Of a DNA stretch of 64,000 nt, positions 50,554 through 59,369 are shown one piece after another. The DNA is from Oscillospiraceae bacterium (GTDB taxonomy: Bacteria; Bacillota; Clostridia; Oscillospirales; Oscillospiraceae). The notes beneath the pieces were generated by a model that was not told the DNA's origin, did not search any database, and worked only from the letters and a program-made list of their open reading frames with translations. The DNA lies in NCBI GenBank assembly GCA_021769865.1, contig JAETSB010000002.1, forward strand, positions 184,928-248,927, given 5' to 3'. The first letter of the stretch is position 1. Every line of letters starts with the position of its first letter. The position numbers were made by a program, and so were the translations under genes.

Positions 50554-52020
50554 TTACGTCCCGGACTGCCCGGAGCTCATCACGCCGTAGTTGACGGCCC
50601 AGTAGTAGGTCCGGTAGGCGGTGAACAGGTTTCGCCGGGCGGTCTCCACGGCGTCCTTGGCCTCCGACAGCTGGTCCTCCGCGTCCAGGAGGGCGTTGTG
50701 GGAAATGGTCCCCTGGCGGTATTTCAGCTCCATAGAGGCGTAGGTGCTCTCCTGGAAGGCCAGGGAGGTCTGGGCGGAGTTCAATACCTGCTGGTAGTCC
50801 TTCACGGAGTCGAAGGCGCTGCGGAAGTTCATCTCGAAGCTCTGCTCCGCCATCTTGTACTCGTACAGCGCCGACTCATAGGTGTGCCGGGCGCTGCGGA
50901 CGTTGTATGTATTCTGGGCGTAGCTCTCCCGGGTGTCGTCGTAGGTGTCTCCGGCTTCGTCCAGCTTTTTCTTGGCGGCGAAGAGGTCGTAGCTGCGGTC
51001 CTTGGCCTCGCTGAGGTCCGGCTTGTAGTCCATGGAGTCCACCAGCCCCTGGCTCAGCGCCGGGAGGGGCCCCAGCGTCAGGGAGCCGTTGAGGCTGGCC
51101 CCGATCATGGACTGCATTTGCAGCTTGCACCGGCGGAGGTTCATCTCCAGGGTGCTGAGATTGCTCTGAAGGGTGGCCCGGCCGTTCCGCACCTGCTCCA
51201 GGGTCAGGGCGGAGACCTGCCCCAGCTCATAGCGGAGCTCCATCTCCTCGAGACTTCGGTCCAGGGCGGTCAGGTTCCGCTGGAGGGTGCCCTTGGTCTG
51301 CTCCAGCTCCAGGATGGCGAAGTAGAGGGACTCCGCCCCCACCACGGTGAGGTCCTGGGCGTTTTTCAGCTGCTTCCGGGCGGCGGCGGAGTCCTTCTGG
51401 AGCTTGCCGGAGGCCAGGTCCGATACGGTGGCGCTGAGGCTGGCGTAGGAGCTGGCCAGGTTGGAGATGATATAGCCCTGCACGGCTCCCTCCATCTCGC
51501 TGGCCACGGGGATCTGGGCGTACATCATCTGCGCGGCCTCCAGGCTGGTCATCTGGGCGTTCAGGCTCTGATACATGTCGGTGTAGTCCATGGCGTCGAT
51601 GGAGGCGATGGACTCCTGGAGCATCTTCGCCGTCAGGCTTCCCTCCAGCACCCGGTCCCGCAGATCTTCAAAGGCCAGGTAGCGGAAGTCGCCCTCCCCG
51701 GTGAAGACCAGCTCGTCGTCCATGGTGCTGTCCTTGGCGGTGGTCTCCGGCGTTCCGTCGGGCCGTACCACGATGGGGTTTCCGGCGTCGTCGGCGGCGG
51801 GGGGCAGCGCGTCGGGAGCCTCCACTCCGGCGGTTCCCGGGTCTCCGGCGGCTTCCGCCTCCCCGGCGGGGTTCCCGGTTTCTCCGGCGGGGTCCGCGTC
51901 GTGGACGGCGTCCTCCCCTTGGGGGGGCGGCTCCGGCCCCGTCTGGGCCAGGGCGGGTATGGCGCACAGCGTCAGCGCCAACGCCAGCGCCAGCAGCAGC
52001 GCGATCCATTGTTTCCTCAT
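50554..52020 (-). CDS. TolC-family-like coiled-coil exported protein
   Basis: Signal peptide MRKQWIALLLALALALTLCAIPALAQ; YELGQVSALTLEQVRNGRATLQSNL and LKYRQGTISHNALLDAEDQLSEAKDAVETARRNLFTAYRTYYWAVNYG TolC-type motifs. Confidence 0.8.
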   Translation of the reverse strand: MRKQWIALLLALALALTLCAIPALAQTGPEPPPQGEDAVHDADPAGETGNPAGEAEAAGDPGTAGVEAPDALPPAADDAGNPIVVRPDGTPETTAKDSTMDDELVFTGEGDFRYLAFEDLRDRVLEGSLTAKMLQESIASIDAMDYTDMYQSLNAQMTSLEAAQMMYAQIPVASEMEGAVQGYIISNLASSYASLSATVSDLASGKLQKDSAAARKQLKNAQDLTVVGAESLYFAILELEQTKGTLQRNLTALDRSLEEMELRYELGQVSALTLEQVRNGRATLQSNLSTLEMNLRRCKLQMQSMIGASLNGSLTLGPLPALSQGLVDSMDYKPDLSEAKDRSYDLFAAKKKLDEAGDTYDDTRESYAQNTYNVRSARHTYESALYEYKMAEQSFEMNFRSAFDSVKDYQQVLNSAQTSLAFQESTYASMELKYRQGTISHNALLDAEDQLSEAKDAVETARRNLFTAYRTYYWAVNYGVMSSGQSGT

Positions 52021-52118
52021 GTGGTCCTCCTTTATATATGTGGTCTTTCTCCGGCAGGTCCTTGCCTTCGTTTTACACCTTCCACCAGGGGGAAGGTCAA
52101 GGAAAATTTAACGGGCGG

Positions 52119-52730
52119 CTATGTATCTTGAAGGCTGCCGTGCTTGATGATCTCCAGCTGCGTCACCAGGTCTTCCCGGTAGGTTCTCCAGTCCTCCGGA
52201 CGGAGCATGGTGTCCATGAAGGTCCGTCCCAGGGCGGTCATTAGGAGACAGTAGACGTTCCTGGCGTATTCCGGGGACGGGTCCCGGAGGCCGGAGAGGT
52301 CCGTCAGGTCCCAAATGCCGTCCAGCAGCCGCTGGCCCGGATGGGTGGGGAGCAGCTTCTGCAGGTCCAGGCCCTGGTTGTTCCGGACGAACTTCACACA
52401 GCGCACCAGAGTCGGGTCCAGGGCCGGGGCCTTGGAGATGAAGCGGTCGAAACAGTCCAGCTGGGCCTGGAAGATGTCCCCGCCGTTGTCCCGCAGGACC
52501 TGGCGGTACTCCTCCTTGACGTAGTTGCGGACCTCCTCCAGAAGGTAGAGGAGGAGATCGTCCTTATCGGTGAAGTACTGGTAAAAGCTCCCCCTGGGGA
52601 TGCCCGCCCGGCGGACGATCTGGTTGATGGACACATCCACAAAGCGGGCGTGGGTGAACTCTTCCCAGGCGGCGTCGAGAAAGCGGCGCCGCTTTTCCTC
52701 CGGCAGCCGGAGGAAGGTCTCTGTACACAT
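52119..52730 (-). CDS. TetR/AcrR-family regulator
   Basis: TFLRLPEEKRRRFLDAAWEEFTHARFVDVSINQIVRRAGIPRGSFYQYFTDKDDLLLYL. Confidence 0.95.
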   Translation of the reverse strand: MCTETFLRLPEEKRRRFLDAAWEEFTHARFVDVSINQIVRRAGIPRGSFYQYFTDKDDLLLYLLEEVRNYVKEEYRQVLRDNGGDIFQAQLDCFDRFISKAPALDPTLVRCVKFVRNNQGLDLQKLLPTHPGQRLLDGIWDLTDLSGLRDPSPEYARNVYCLLMTALGRTFMDTMLRPEDWRTYREDLVTQLEIIKHGSLQDT

Positions 52731-52862
52731 ATGAATCCCTCACAGCAAAAATGACACCCTGTCATTTTATGACAAGCTGTCACTTATTATAGTCAGGGCT
52801 AACGGCCCTGTCAACTGTTTTGTTCTTCCGGGGCGTTAAGTTTTTGTAAATAAAGAACGGTA

Positions 52863-52889
52863 GACGCCGCCCCGGAAAGGGGCGGCGTC
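52863..52889. terminator. Terminator hairpin
   Basis: GACGCCGCCCC-GGAAA-GGGGCGGCGTC. Confidence 0.7.
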
Positions 52890-52896
52890 CGGCAGA

Positions 52897-53343
52897 TCAA
52901 TATTTTGCGTCCAGCAGTCCGTAGATGAGGATGCCGGCGAAGAGCTGAAACAGCAGGTAACCGGCCAGGAAGAAGATCAGAAGGCGGGCGGCGGATTCCT
53001 CCACGATTCCCAGCTTTCCCAGGAAGGAAAAGGCGGTCATGGAGACCGCCAGAACCAGCAGTCCCAGGATATAGGCAATGCGCCCGGACTTGTTCCGCAG
53101 CATCTCCTTCCGCTCGTCCCGGAGGTCGATCTGCTCCTGCTCCAGCCGCTCCCGGTATTCGGCGGCATGCTTTGGGCTGGTGTATTTGCAGTATTTATAG
53201 ACTTGCGCTATGCCGGGGAGGGTGAAGGCTCCGAACAGGCCGGCGAACAGGCTGCTTACCAGCGTGTTCAAAAAGACGGCGGCCAGGCAGGCGAGGCCCA
53301 CGGCGATCATACCGATTCCGGTCCAAAGGTCGCTTTTTTTCAT
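52897..53343 (-). CDS. Four-TM membrane protein of unknown function, coupled to XRE regulator
   Basis: Alternating hydrophobic segments; start overlaps XRE stop. Confidence 0.7.
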   Translation of the reverse strand: MKKSDLWTGIGMIAVGLACLAAVFLNTLVSSLFAGLFGAFTLPGIAQVYKYCKYTSPKHAAEYRERLEQEQIDLRDERKEMLRNKSGRIAYILGLLVLAVSMTAFSFLGKLGIVEESAARLLIFFLAGYLLFQLFAGILIYGLLDAKY

Positions 53344-53546
53344 AGAACATCGCTCCTTTCGTGAATAAAGATCTCCTCAATGGGGAGCCCGAAAAAATCG
53401 GAAATGGTAAAGGCCAGCTCCAGGGACGGGCTGTAGCGCCCGGTCTCAATGGAGCTGACGGTCTGCCGGGAGACCCGGATGGCCTTGGCAAACTCCTCCT
53501 GCCGCAGCCCCCGGCTCTTCCGCAGCTCTTCCACGCGGTTCTTCAT
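53340..53546 (-). CDS. XRE-family HTH regulator (68 aa)
   Basis: MKNRVEELRKSRGLRQEEFAKAIRVSRQTVSSIETGRYSPSLELAFTISDFFGLPIEEIF. Confidence 0.95.
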   Translation of the reverse strand: MKNRVEELRKSRGLRQEEFAKAIRVSRQTVSSIETGRYSPSLELAFTISDFFGLPIEEIFIHERSDVL

Positions 53547-53604
53547 AGCCGCCTCCTTTCGTGAAAAGGTCCCCTTCCATAGAAGAGCGGCCGTCTCCCG
53601 CTAT

Positions 53605-53666
53605 GTAAAGGTTCCTTTACCTATAGCCTACCACAGCTCGCCTGCTTTGTCAAGGGTCCTTTACAT
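53605..53666. promoter_or_regulatory. Two related palindromic sites, putative XRE operators
   Basis: GTAAAGG-TT-CCTTTAC (53605-53620) and AAGGGTCCTTTACAT (53652-53666), centres about 44 bp apart. Confidence 0.6.
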
Positions 53667-53740
53667 AAATTTCTGCCGCCTTGCATTTTTCCCGGCCTTG
53701 TAGTATCATGAAGAAACTGCTGATGAAAAAGGGGACCGCT

Positions 53741-54703
53741 ATGAAACGACTATTTCCCCTCCTGTGCGCCCTGCTGCTGCTGACGGCCTGCGGCCCGGCC
53801 CTGCCGCCGGAGGAGTCCGACCGGCTGCAGATCGTCGCCGCCGTCTTCCCGGCCTATGACTTCGCCCGGGCCGCCGCCGGGAATCTGGCGGACGTGATGC
53901 TGCTGCTGCCCCCCGGCGCGGAGAGCCACTCCTACGAGCCCACCCCGGCGGATATCCTCCGGGTCCAGCGCTGCGACCTCTTCCTCTACCTGGGTGGCGA
54001 GTCCGACGCCTGGGTGGACACCATCCTCTCCGCCATCGAGCCCCGGGGAGAGGTCCTTCGGATGATCGACTGCGTGGATCTCCTGGAGGAGGAGACCGTG
54101 GAGGGGATGCAGGGGGGTCACGACCACGATCACGACCACGACCACGAGGAGGACCACGAGCACCTGGGGGAGGTGGTGGGCATGGACGAGCACGTCTGGA
54201 CCGACCCGGAGAACGCCGCCGCCATCACCCGGACTGTCGGGGAGCGGCTGGCCGCCCTGGACCCGGGAAACGGGGAGACCTACCGGGCCAACGCCGGGGG
54301 CTACGCTCTGGAGCTGGAGGCGCTGGACCGGGATTTTGCCGCCTTCTTCGACGGGCGGACGGACCGGACCATCGTTTTCGGCGACCGGTTCCCTCTGCTC
54401 TACTTTGCCGAGGCTTACGATCTGGACTACTACGCCGCCTTCCCCGGCTGCGGGGCCCAGACGGAGCCCTCGGCGGCCACGGTGGCCTTTTTGACGGAGA
54501 AGGTCCGGGAGGAGGGACTTCCCACCGTCTGGTATATCGAGTTCTCCAACCACCTGGTGGCGGACAGCATCGCCGAGGCCGCCGGGGTGGAGACGGCCCA
54601 GTTCCACGCCTGCCACAACGTGTCCAAGGCAGACCTGGAGGCGGGGGCCACGTACCTGTCCCTGATGCGGGCCAATCTGGAGGCCCTGCGGGAGCATATG
54701 TGA
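53741..54703 (+). CDS. Zinc/manganese ABC transporter substrate-binding lipoprotein (ZnuA/AdcA-like)
   Basis: Lipobox LLLLTACGP; GAESHSYEPTPADI; His-rich GGHDHDHDHDHEEDHEHLGEVVGMDEHVWTDPENA. Confidence 0.93.
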   Translation: MKRLFPLLCALLLLTACGPALPPEESDRLQIVAAVFPAYDFARAAAGNLADVMLLLPPGAESHSYEPTPADILRVQRCDLFLYLGGESDAWVDTILSAIEPRGEVLRMIDCVDLLEEETVEGMQGGHDHDHDHDHEEDHEHLGEVVGMDEHVWTDPENAAAITRTVGERLAALDPGNGETYRANAGGYALELEALDRDFAAFFDGRTDRTIVFGDRFPLLYFAEAYDLDYYAAFPGCGAQTEPSAATVAFLTEKVREEGLPTVWYIEFSNHLVADSIAEAAGVETAQFHACHNVSKADLEAGATYLSLMRANLEALREHM

Positions 54704-54724
54704 GACAAGAGAAGGAGACACGGC

Positions 54725-55021
54725 ATGGACAACGCCTTTGACTTCCTGACCCTGGATTTTTTCACCCGGGCGTCGGTGTTCCCCGGGAGCCTGGGGACCT
54801 TCCGCTACCGCTTTCAGCGCACCGGCTGGATGGGGGACGGGCAGCTCCAGGCGTGGGTGTATGAAAACATCTGCTTTGAGCTGGCGAAGAACGTGGAGAC
54901 GGAGACCTTCCCCTGGACGGAGGAGGGGCTGGCGGCCCTGAAAGACTGGCTGGGCCAGAAGCTGAAGGAGCGGGGCTCGGAGCCCTACCGCATTCCCTAC
55001 CGGGCGGCCAGGGCAGACTGA
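54725..55021 (+). CDS. 98-aa protein of unknown function
   Basis: Short spacing between neighbours on the same strand. Confidence 0.6.
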   Translation: MDNAFDFLTLDFFTRASVFPGSLGTFRYRFQRTGWMGDGQLQAWVYENICFELAKNVETETFPWTEEGLAALKDWLGQKLKERGSEPYRIPYRAARAD

Positions 55022-55032
55022 GGAGGACGAGC

Positions 55033-55713
55033 ATGTTTACCGGTTTTACCGACGAGACGGTGGACTTCATGTGGGGCATCCGCTTTAACAACGAGCGGAC
55101 CTGGTTTGAAGCCCACAAGGAGATCTACCTGAACCACTTTTACCGCCCCATGCAGGACCTGGGGGCGGAGATCTATGAGTTCATCCGGGACCAGCGCCCG
55201 GACTACGACCTGATCAACAAGGTGACCCGCATCTACCGGGACGCCCGCCGCCTCCACGGCCGGGGCCCCTATAAGGAGAGCCTCTGGTTCTCCGTGGAGG
55301 AGCCCTCGGAGCAGTGGACGGCCAAGCCCACCTTCTGGTTTGAGCTGATGCCGGAGAGCTGGACCTACGGCATGGGGTATTACCTCCCCAAGGCCCTGAC
55401 CATGGCGAAGCTCCGGGCCCGGCTGGACCGGGACCCGAAGACGATGGAGGCCCTGACCCGGGCGCTGGAGAGGCAGGAGGAATTCGCCCTGATCACGGAG
55501 GCCTACAAGCGGCCCAAGGGCGCGGCCCCCTCGCCGCTGCTGGAGCCCTGGTATCAGGCGAAGTCCTTCACCATCTGCCACGAGGAGAAGCTGACGGAGG
55601 ACCTGTTCTCCCGCCGCCTGGTGGACCGGCTGAAGGAGGGATACGCCTTCCTGCTGCCCTATTACGATTACTTCGTCACCCTGGACGGGGACCCGGACCC
55701 GCGGGAACAGTAA
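55033..55713 (+). CDS. DUF2461-family protein
   Basis: MFTGFTDETVDFMWGIRFNNERTWFEAHKEIYLNHFYRPM. Confidence 0.85.
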   Translation: MFTGFTDETVDFMWGIRFNNERTWFEAHKEIYLNHFYRPMQDLGAEIYEFIRDQRPDYDLINKVTRIYRDARRLHGRGPYKESLWFSVEEPSEQWTAKPTFWFELMPESWTYGMGYYLPKALTMAKLRARLDRDPKTMEALTRALERQEEFALITEAYKRPKGAAPSPLLEPWYQAKSFTICHEEKLTEDLFSRRLVDRLKEGYAFLLPYYDYFVTLDGDPDPREQ

Positions 55714-55839
55714 AGTCCAAGCGCTTCTCCGCCTTGTATTTTTCCAAAAAATATCGTATGATATAGGAAGAGAGGACACTCCGAGAGCCCGGCAGCCCGC
55801 CTTCCCGGCGGGACCATTATATATAAAGGAGGCCAAACT

Positions 55840-57510
55840 ATGGAAGAGAAGAGAATGCATACCGTCACCGTGGACGGCGCGGAGTACGCCTATCCCCACG
55901 GCACGCCCTTCCGTGCCATCGCGGCGGACTTTCAGGACCGGTTCCCCTGCGACATCCTGCTGGTCAACCGGGACGGGAAGCTCTGCGAGCTCCACAAGCT
56001 CCTGGACCGGGACTGCTCGCTGAAAATGGTCACCGCCCAGGACAAGCCCGGCATCCAGACCTATGAGCGCAGCGCGGTCTTCCTGATGCTGAAGGCCTTC
56101 TACGACGTGGCGGGCCGGGAGAACGTGGAGCGCGTTTCCGTGGAGTACTCCCTCAGCAGCGCCCTTTTCATCCTGGCCCGGGGGAACTTCACCCTGGATC
56201 AGGCCCTGCTGGAAAAGGTGGAGGCCCGCATGCGGGAGCTGTCCGCCCAGGCGCTGCCCATTGAGAAGCGGGCCCTCAACACCGACGACGCCATCGACCT
56301 GTTCCGCCAGGCCCGGCTGGTCCACAAGGCCCAGCTCCTCAGCTTCCGCATCAACTCCCACGTCAACGTCTACTCCCTGGACGGCTTCGTGGACTACTTC
56401 TACGGCTACATGGCCCCGGACACCGGCTATATCCGGTGCTTCGGCCTGGAGCTCTTTGAGAACGGCTTCGTTCTCCGCCTGCCCACCCAGAAGGACCCCA
56501 ACCATTTGGGGGACTTCAAGCCCTCCCACAAGGTCTTCCGGGAGCTCTACCAGTCCACCCTCCGCTCCGAGGCGCTGAACGCCTCCAACGTGGCGGAGCT
56601 GAACACCATCATCTCCCAGGGCGAGGCCACGCCGCTGATTCTGGCCCACGAGGCCATGATGGAAAAGAAGATCGGCGACATCGCCGCGGAGATCGCCTCC
56701 CGGAAGGAGGTCCGCTTCGTCATGATCGCCGGGCCCTCCTCCTCCGGCAAGACGACCTTCTCCCACCGGCTGTCCACCCAGCTCCGGGCCTGCGGCCTGC
56801 GGCCCTATCCCATCGCCACGGACAATTACTTTGTCAACCGGGACAAGACCCCCCGGGATGAAAACGGCAATTACGACTTCGAGGGCCTGGGGGCCATGGA
56901 CGTGGAGCAGTTCAACCAGGACTGCGTCCGCCTTCTGAACGGCGAGACCGTGGAGATCCCCACCTATAACTTTAAGAAGGGCCAGCGGGAGTACAACGGC
57001 AACTTCCTGCGCCTGGAGGAGGGGGACGTGCTGGTCATCGAGGGCATCCACTGCCTCAACGACGAGTTCACCCGCTCCCTGCCCAAGGAGAGCAAGTATA
57101 AGATCTATATCAGCTGCCTCACCACGCTGAACATCGACGACCACAACCGCATCCCCACCACCGACGCCCGGCTTCTCCGGCGCATCGAGCGGGACGCCCG
57201 GACCCGGGGCTACAGCGCCCAGGCCACCATCAAGATGTGGCCCTCCGTCCGGCGGGGGGAGGAGAACAACATCTTCCCCTTCCAGGACAGCGCGGACATG
57301 ATTTTCAACTCCGCCCTGATCTACGAGACGGCCCTGCTGAAGCCCTATGTCCAGCCCCTGCTCTTCGGCGTTCCCCGGGACAGCGAGGAGTATATCGAGG
57401 CCAAGCGGCTGCTGAAATTCCTGAACTACTTCCTGCCCATCCCGGCGGACAACATCCCCAAGACCTCCCTCATGCGGGAGTTCATCGGCGGGGGCTGCTA
57501 CCACGCCTGA
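55840..57510 (+). CDS. Nucleoside (uridine-like) kinase with ThrRS/TGS-like N-terminus
   Basis: AYPHGTPFRAIAADFQDRFPCDILLVNRDGKLCELHKLL; Walker A MIAGPSSSGKTTFSHRLSTQL; DNYFVNRDKTPRDENGNYDFE. Confidence 0.9.
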   Translation: MEEKRMHTVTVDGAEYAYPHGTPFRAIAADFQDRFPCDILLVNRDGKLCELHKLLDRDCSLKMVTAQDKPGIQTYERSAVFLMLKAFYDVAGRENVERVSVEYSLSSALFILARGNFTLDQALLEKVEARMRELSAQALPIEKRALNTDDAIDLFRQARLVHKAQLLSFRINSHVNVYSLDGFVDYFYGYMAPDTGYIRCFGLELFENGFVLRLPTQKDPNHLGDFKPSHKVFRELYQSTLRSEALNASNVAELNTIISQGEATPLILAHEAMMEKKIGDIAAEIASRKEVRFVMIAGPSSSGKTTFSHRLSTQLRACGLRPYPIATDNYFVNRDKTPRDENGNYDFEGLGAMDVEQFNQDCVRLLNGETVEIPTYNFKKGQREYNGNFLRLEEGDVLVIEGIHCLNDEFTRSLPKESKYKIYISCLTTLNIDDHNRIPTTDARLLRRIERDARTRGYSAQATIKMWPSVRRGEENNIFPFQDSADMIFNSALIYETALLKPYVQPLLFGVPRDSEEYIEAKRLLKFLNYFLPIPADNIPKTSLMREFIGGGCYHA

Positions 57511-57573
57511 GCGGACGGACCGGACGGATTTTTGAGAAAGCCAAGCGCCCCGCCTGCCGGCGGGGGCGAAAAC

Positions 57574-57600
57574 GAGAGGAACCCCTCCGGGGTTCCTCTC
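57574..57600. terminator. Terminator hairpin
   Basis: GAGAGGAACCCC-TCC-GGGGTTCCTCTC. Confidence 0.75.
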
Positions 57601-57683
57601 GTAATTCTCTCTTTCCCGTTAATCACATTTTCACGGTTAAGCCGTGATTGGGACAGCGGAACGATTCAGACATTTGCGGCGGC

Positions 57684-58571
57684 TCATGGAACGCGTTTCC
57701 GTCCCCGCAGCTTCCGCAGCAGGACGCCGATGTCTTCATCGATGCAGACGGCTTGGCCTGCCAACTCCTTAGGCGCGGCGGCCTCTCCCAAATTGACGCA
57801 GACATAGACCGCCTCCGGGTTCTCCAGCGTGTACTTCCAGAAGGGATACTTGATGATCACCGGCGTATTGGCGCCCACGCCCAGCTCCAGGTACACCACC
57901 TTTCCTCTCTTGTGCCGCCGCAGGAACGCCTGACAGCGGCCCGCCGCCTGATACCAGCCCTCGTCCTGTACGAACGTGTTGTCGCACCGGAGATTCATCG
58001 TCATGGGCCTGCCGCATTTGGGGCAGCGGGGGATCAGCTCCGATGGGACCTTTCTGTTCCGCTGCTCCACCGCCATGCGGCGCACGATCTCCTCATTATC
58101 ATAGGTCTCCTGATGGCACGGCTCGGAGCACTGCCAAAGTCCATAGTCCCCCTGAGTGTAGAACAATCGCTGTTTATCAAAGCCCGCCAGCTGGAATTGA
58201 TGGTCCACATTTGTAGTCAATACAAAATAGTCCATATCTCCCACCAGCTCCAGCAGGTCGTCATAAACCGGCTTTGGGGCCCGCTCATAGCGGTTCACCA
58301 TGATTTGGCGGCTCCACCAGGCCCAGTATTCCTCCGGCGTGGGAAAGGGATAAAAGCCGCCGGAGTACATGTCCCGGATGCCGTACGTTTCGATGAAGTC
58401 GGAGAAGTGCTTCTCAAACCGCTCTCCCGAATAGGTCATACCCGCCGAGGCGGAGAGGCCCGCTCCGCCGCCGATCACCACGGCGTCCGCGCTCGCCAGG
58501 GCCTCCCGCAGAAGGTCAGGACCCTCCCAGCAGTTCCCGGTAGATTTCCGCGTCAAGATCCTTGAAAACAT
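57684..58571 (-). CDS. SirTM-type (macrodomain-associated) Sir2 family protein
   Basis: ADAVVIGGGAGLSASAGMTYSGERFEKHFSDF; VLTTNVDHQFQLAG; zinc site CSEPC..CPKCGRPM; 5' end overlaps macrodomain gene so start codon is uncertain. Confidence 0.88.
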   Translation of the reverse strand: MFSRILTRKSTGNCWEGPDLLREALASADAVVIGGGAGLSASAGMTYSGERFEKHFSDFIETYGIRDMYSGGFYPFPTPEEYWAWWSRQIMVNRYERAPKPVYDDLLELVGDMDYFVLTTNVDHQFQLAGFDKQRLFYTQGDYGLWQCSEPCHQETYDNEEIVRRMAVEQRNRKVPSELIPRCPKCGRPMTMNLRCDNTFVQDEGWYQAAGRCQAFLRRHKRGKVVYLELGVGANTPVIIKYPFWKYTLENPEAVYVCVNLGEAAAPKELAGQAVCIDEDIGVLLRKLRGRKRVP

Positions 58572-59307
58572 TGAAGATCACCTTTTGAATGGATGTTGGC
58601 TGCCGGAGAAATTCCGTGACGGTTTTCACGGCGATTTCCGCGGCCGGCTGATTGGGAAAGTGGAATTCCCCGGTGGAGATGCAGCAAAACGCCACGCTCG
58701 TAAGACCTTGCTCCGCCGCCAGCTCCAGGCAGGAGCGGTAGCAGGAGGCCAGCTCCTCCCGGTCCCGGCGGGTGACCCGCCCCTGCACGATGGGCCCCAC
58801 CGTGTGGAGGACATACGCTGCCGGGAGATTGTAGCCCCGGGTCAGCTTGGCTTGCCCGGCGGGCTCCGCGTGGCCCTGGGCGGTCATGATCGCGCTGCAC
58901 TCGTCCCGGAGCTGGAGCCCCGCCGCCGAATGGATGGCGTTGTCAATGCAGCCATGGCAGGGGTGGAAGCAGCCAAGCAGCGAGGAGTTGTCCGCGTCCA
59001 CGATGGCGTCCGCCCGGAGGCGGGTGATGTCTCCCTGCCAGAGGGCGATTTTGGGGTTTACGGCAGTGACGGGCAGGCCGTCCGCCTCCACCACGCCCTT
59101 GGACTCCCGCTCCTGGGACAGGAGCGCGTCCTGAGCTTTCAGGAATGCCCGGTCCAGCGGCATGGGCGGCCGGACGTTCATCAAACTGCGGAGCAGACGC
59201 CGCTGGGCGGCGTCCTCCGCGGAAAACTGCGCCGCCTGCTCCCGGTACTCCGGCATTTCCTCCAGCAGCATATCGTTCAAACGGTGAAGGATGGTCAAGC
59301 GATCCAT
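58516..59307 (-). CDS. Protein-ADP-ribose hydrolase, macrodomain (probable zinc-dependent type)
   Basis: IALWQGDITRLRADAIVDADNSSLLGCFHPCHGCIDNAIHSAAGLQLRDEC; FCCISTGEFHFPNQPAAEIAVKTV. Confidence 0.92.
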   Translation of the reverse strand: MDRLTILHRLNDMLLEEMPEYREQAAQFSAEDAAQRRLLRSLMNVRPPMPLDRAFLKAQDALLSQERESKGVVEADGLPVTAVNPKIALWQGDITRLRADAIVDADNSSLLGCFHPCHGCIDNAIHSAAGLQLRDECSAIMTAQGHAEPAGQAKLTRGYNLPAAYVLHTVGPIVQGRVTRRDREELASCYRSCLELAAEQGLTSVAFCCISTGEFHFPNQPAAEIAVKTVTEFLRQPTSIQKVIFNVFKDLDAEIYRELLGGS

Positions 59308-59329
59308 TTCGTTCCCTCCTAATGGCGAT

Positions 59330-59360
59330 TCTCCTCCAGGGCTGAGCCTGGGGGAGAATC
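59330..59360. terminator. Hairpin ATTCTCCTCCAGG-GCTGAGC-CTGGGGGAGAAT
   Basis: Read directly; between MBL-like gene and macrodomain gene. Confidence 0.55.
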
Positions 59361-59369
59361 GGTGCTGAA

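Noticed and set aside
48340-52131. 1263-aa plus-strand ORF
   Set aside because: Antisense shadow of the RND operon; Val/Gly/His/Gln-rich GC-bias composition, no domain.
54109-54165. GACCACGA tandem repeat as a microsatellite or regulatory repeat
   Set aside because: It encodes the His/Asp metal-binding loop of the zinc-binding protein.
54997-57504. 835-aa minus-strand ORF
   Set aside because: Antisense to the DUF2461 and nucleoside kinase genes; no recognisable motifs.
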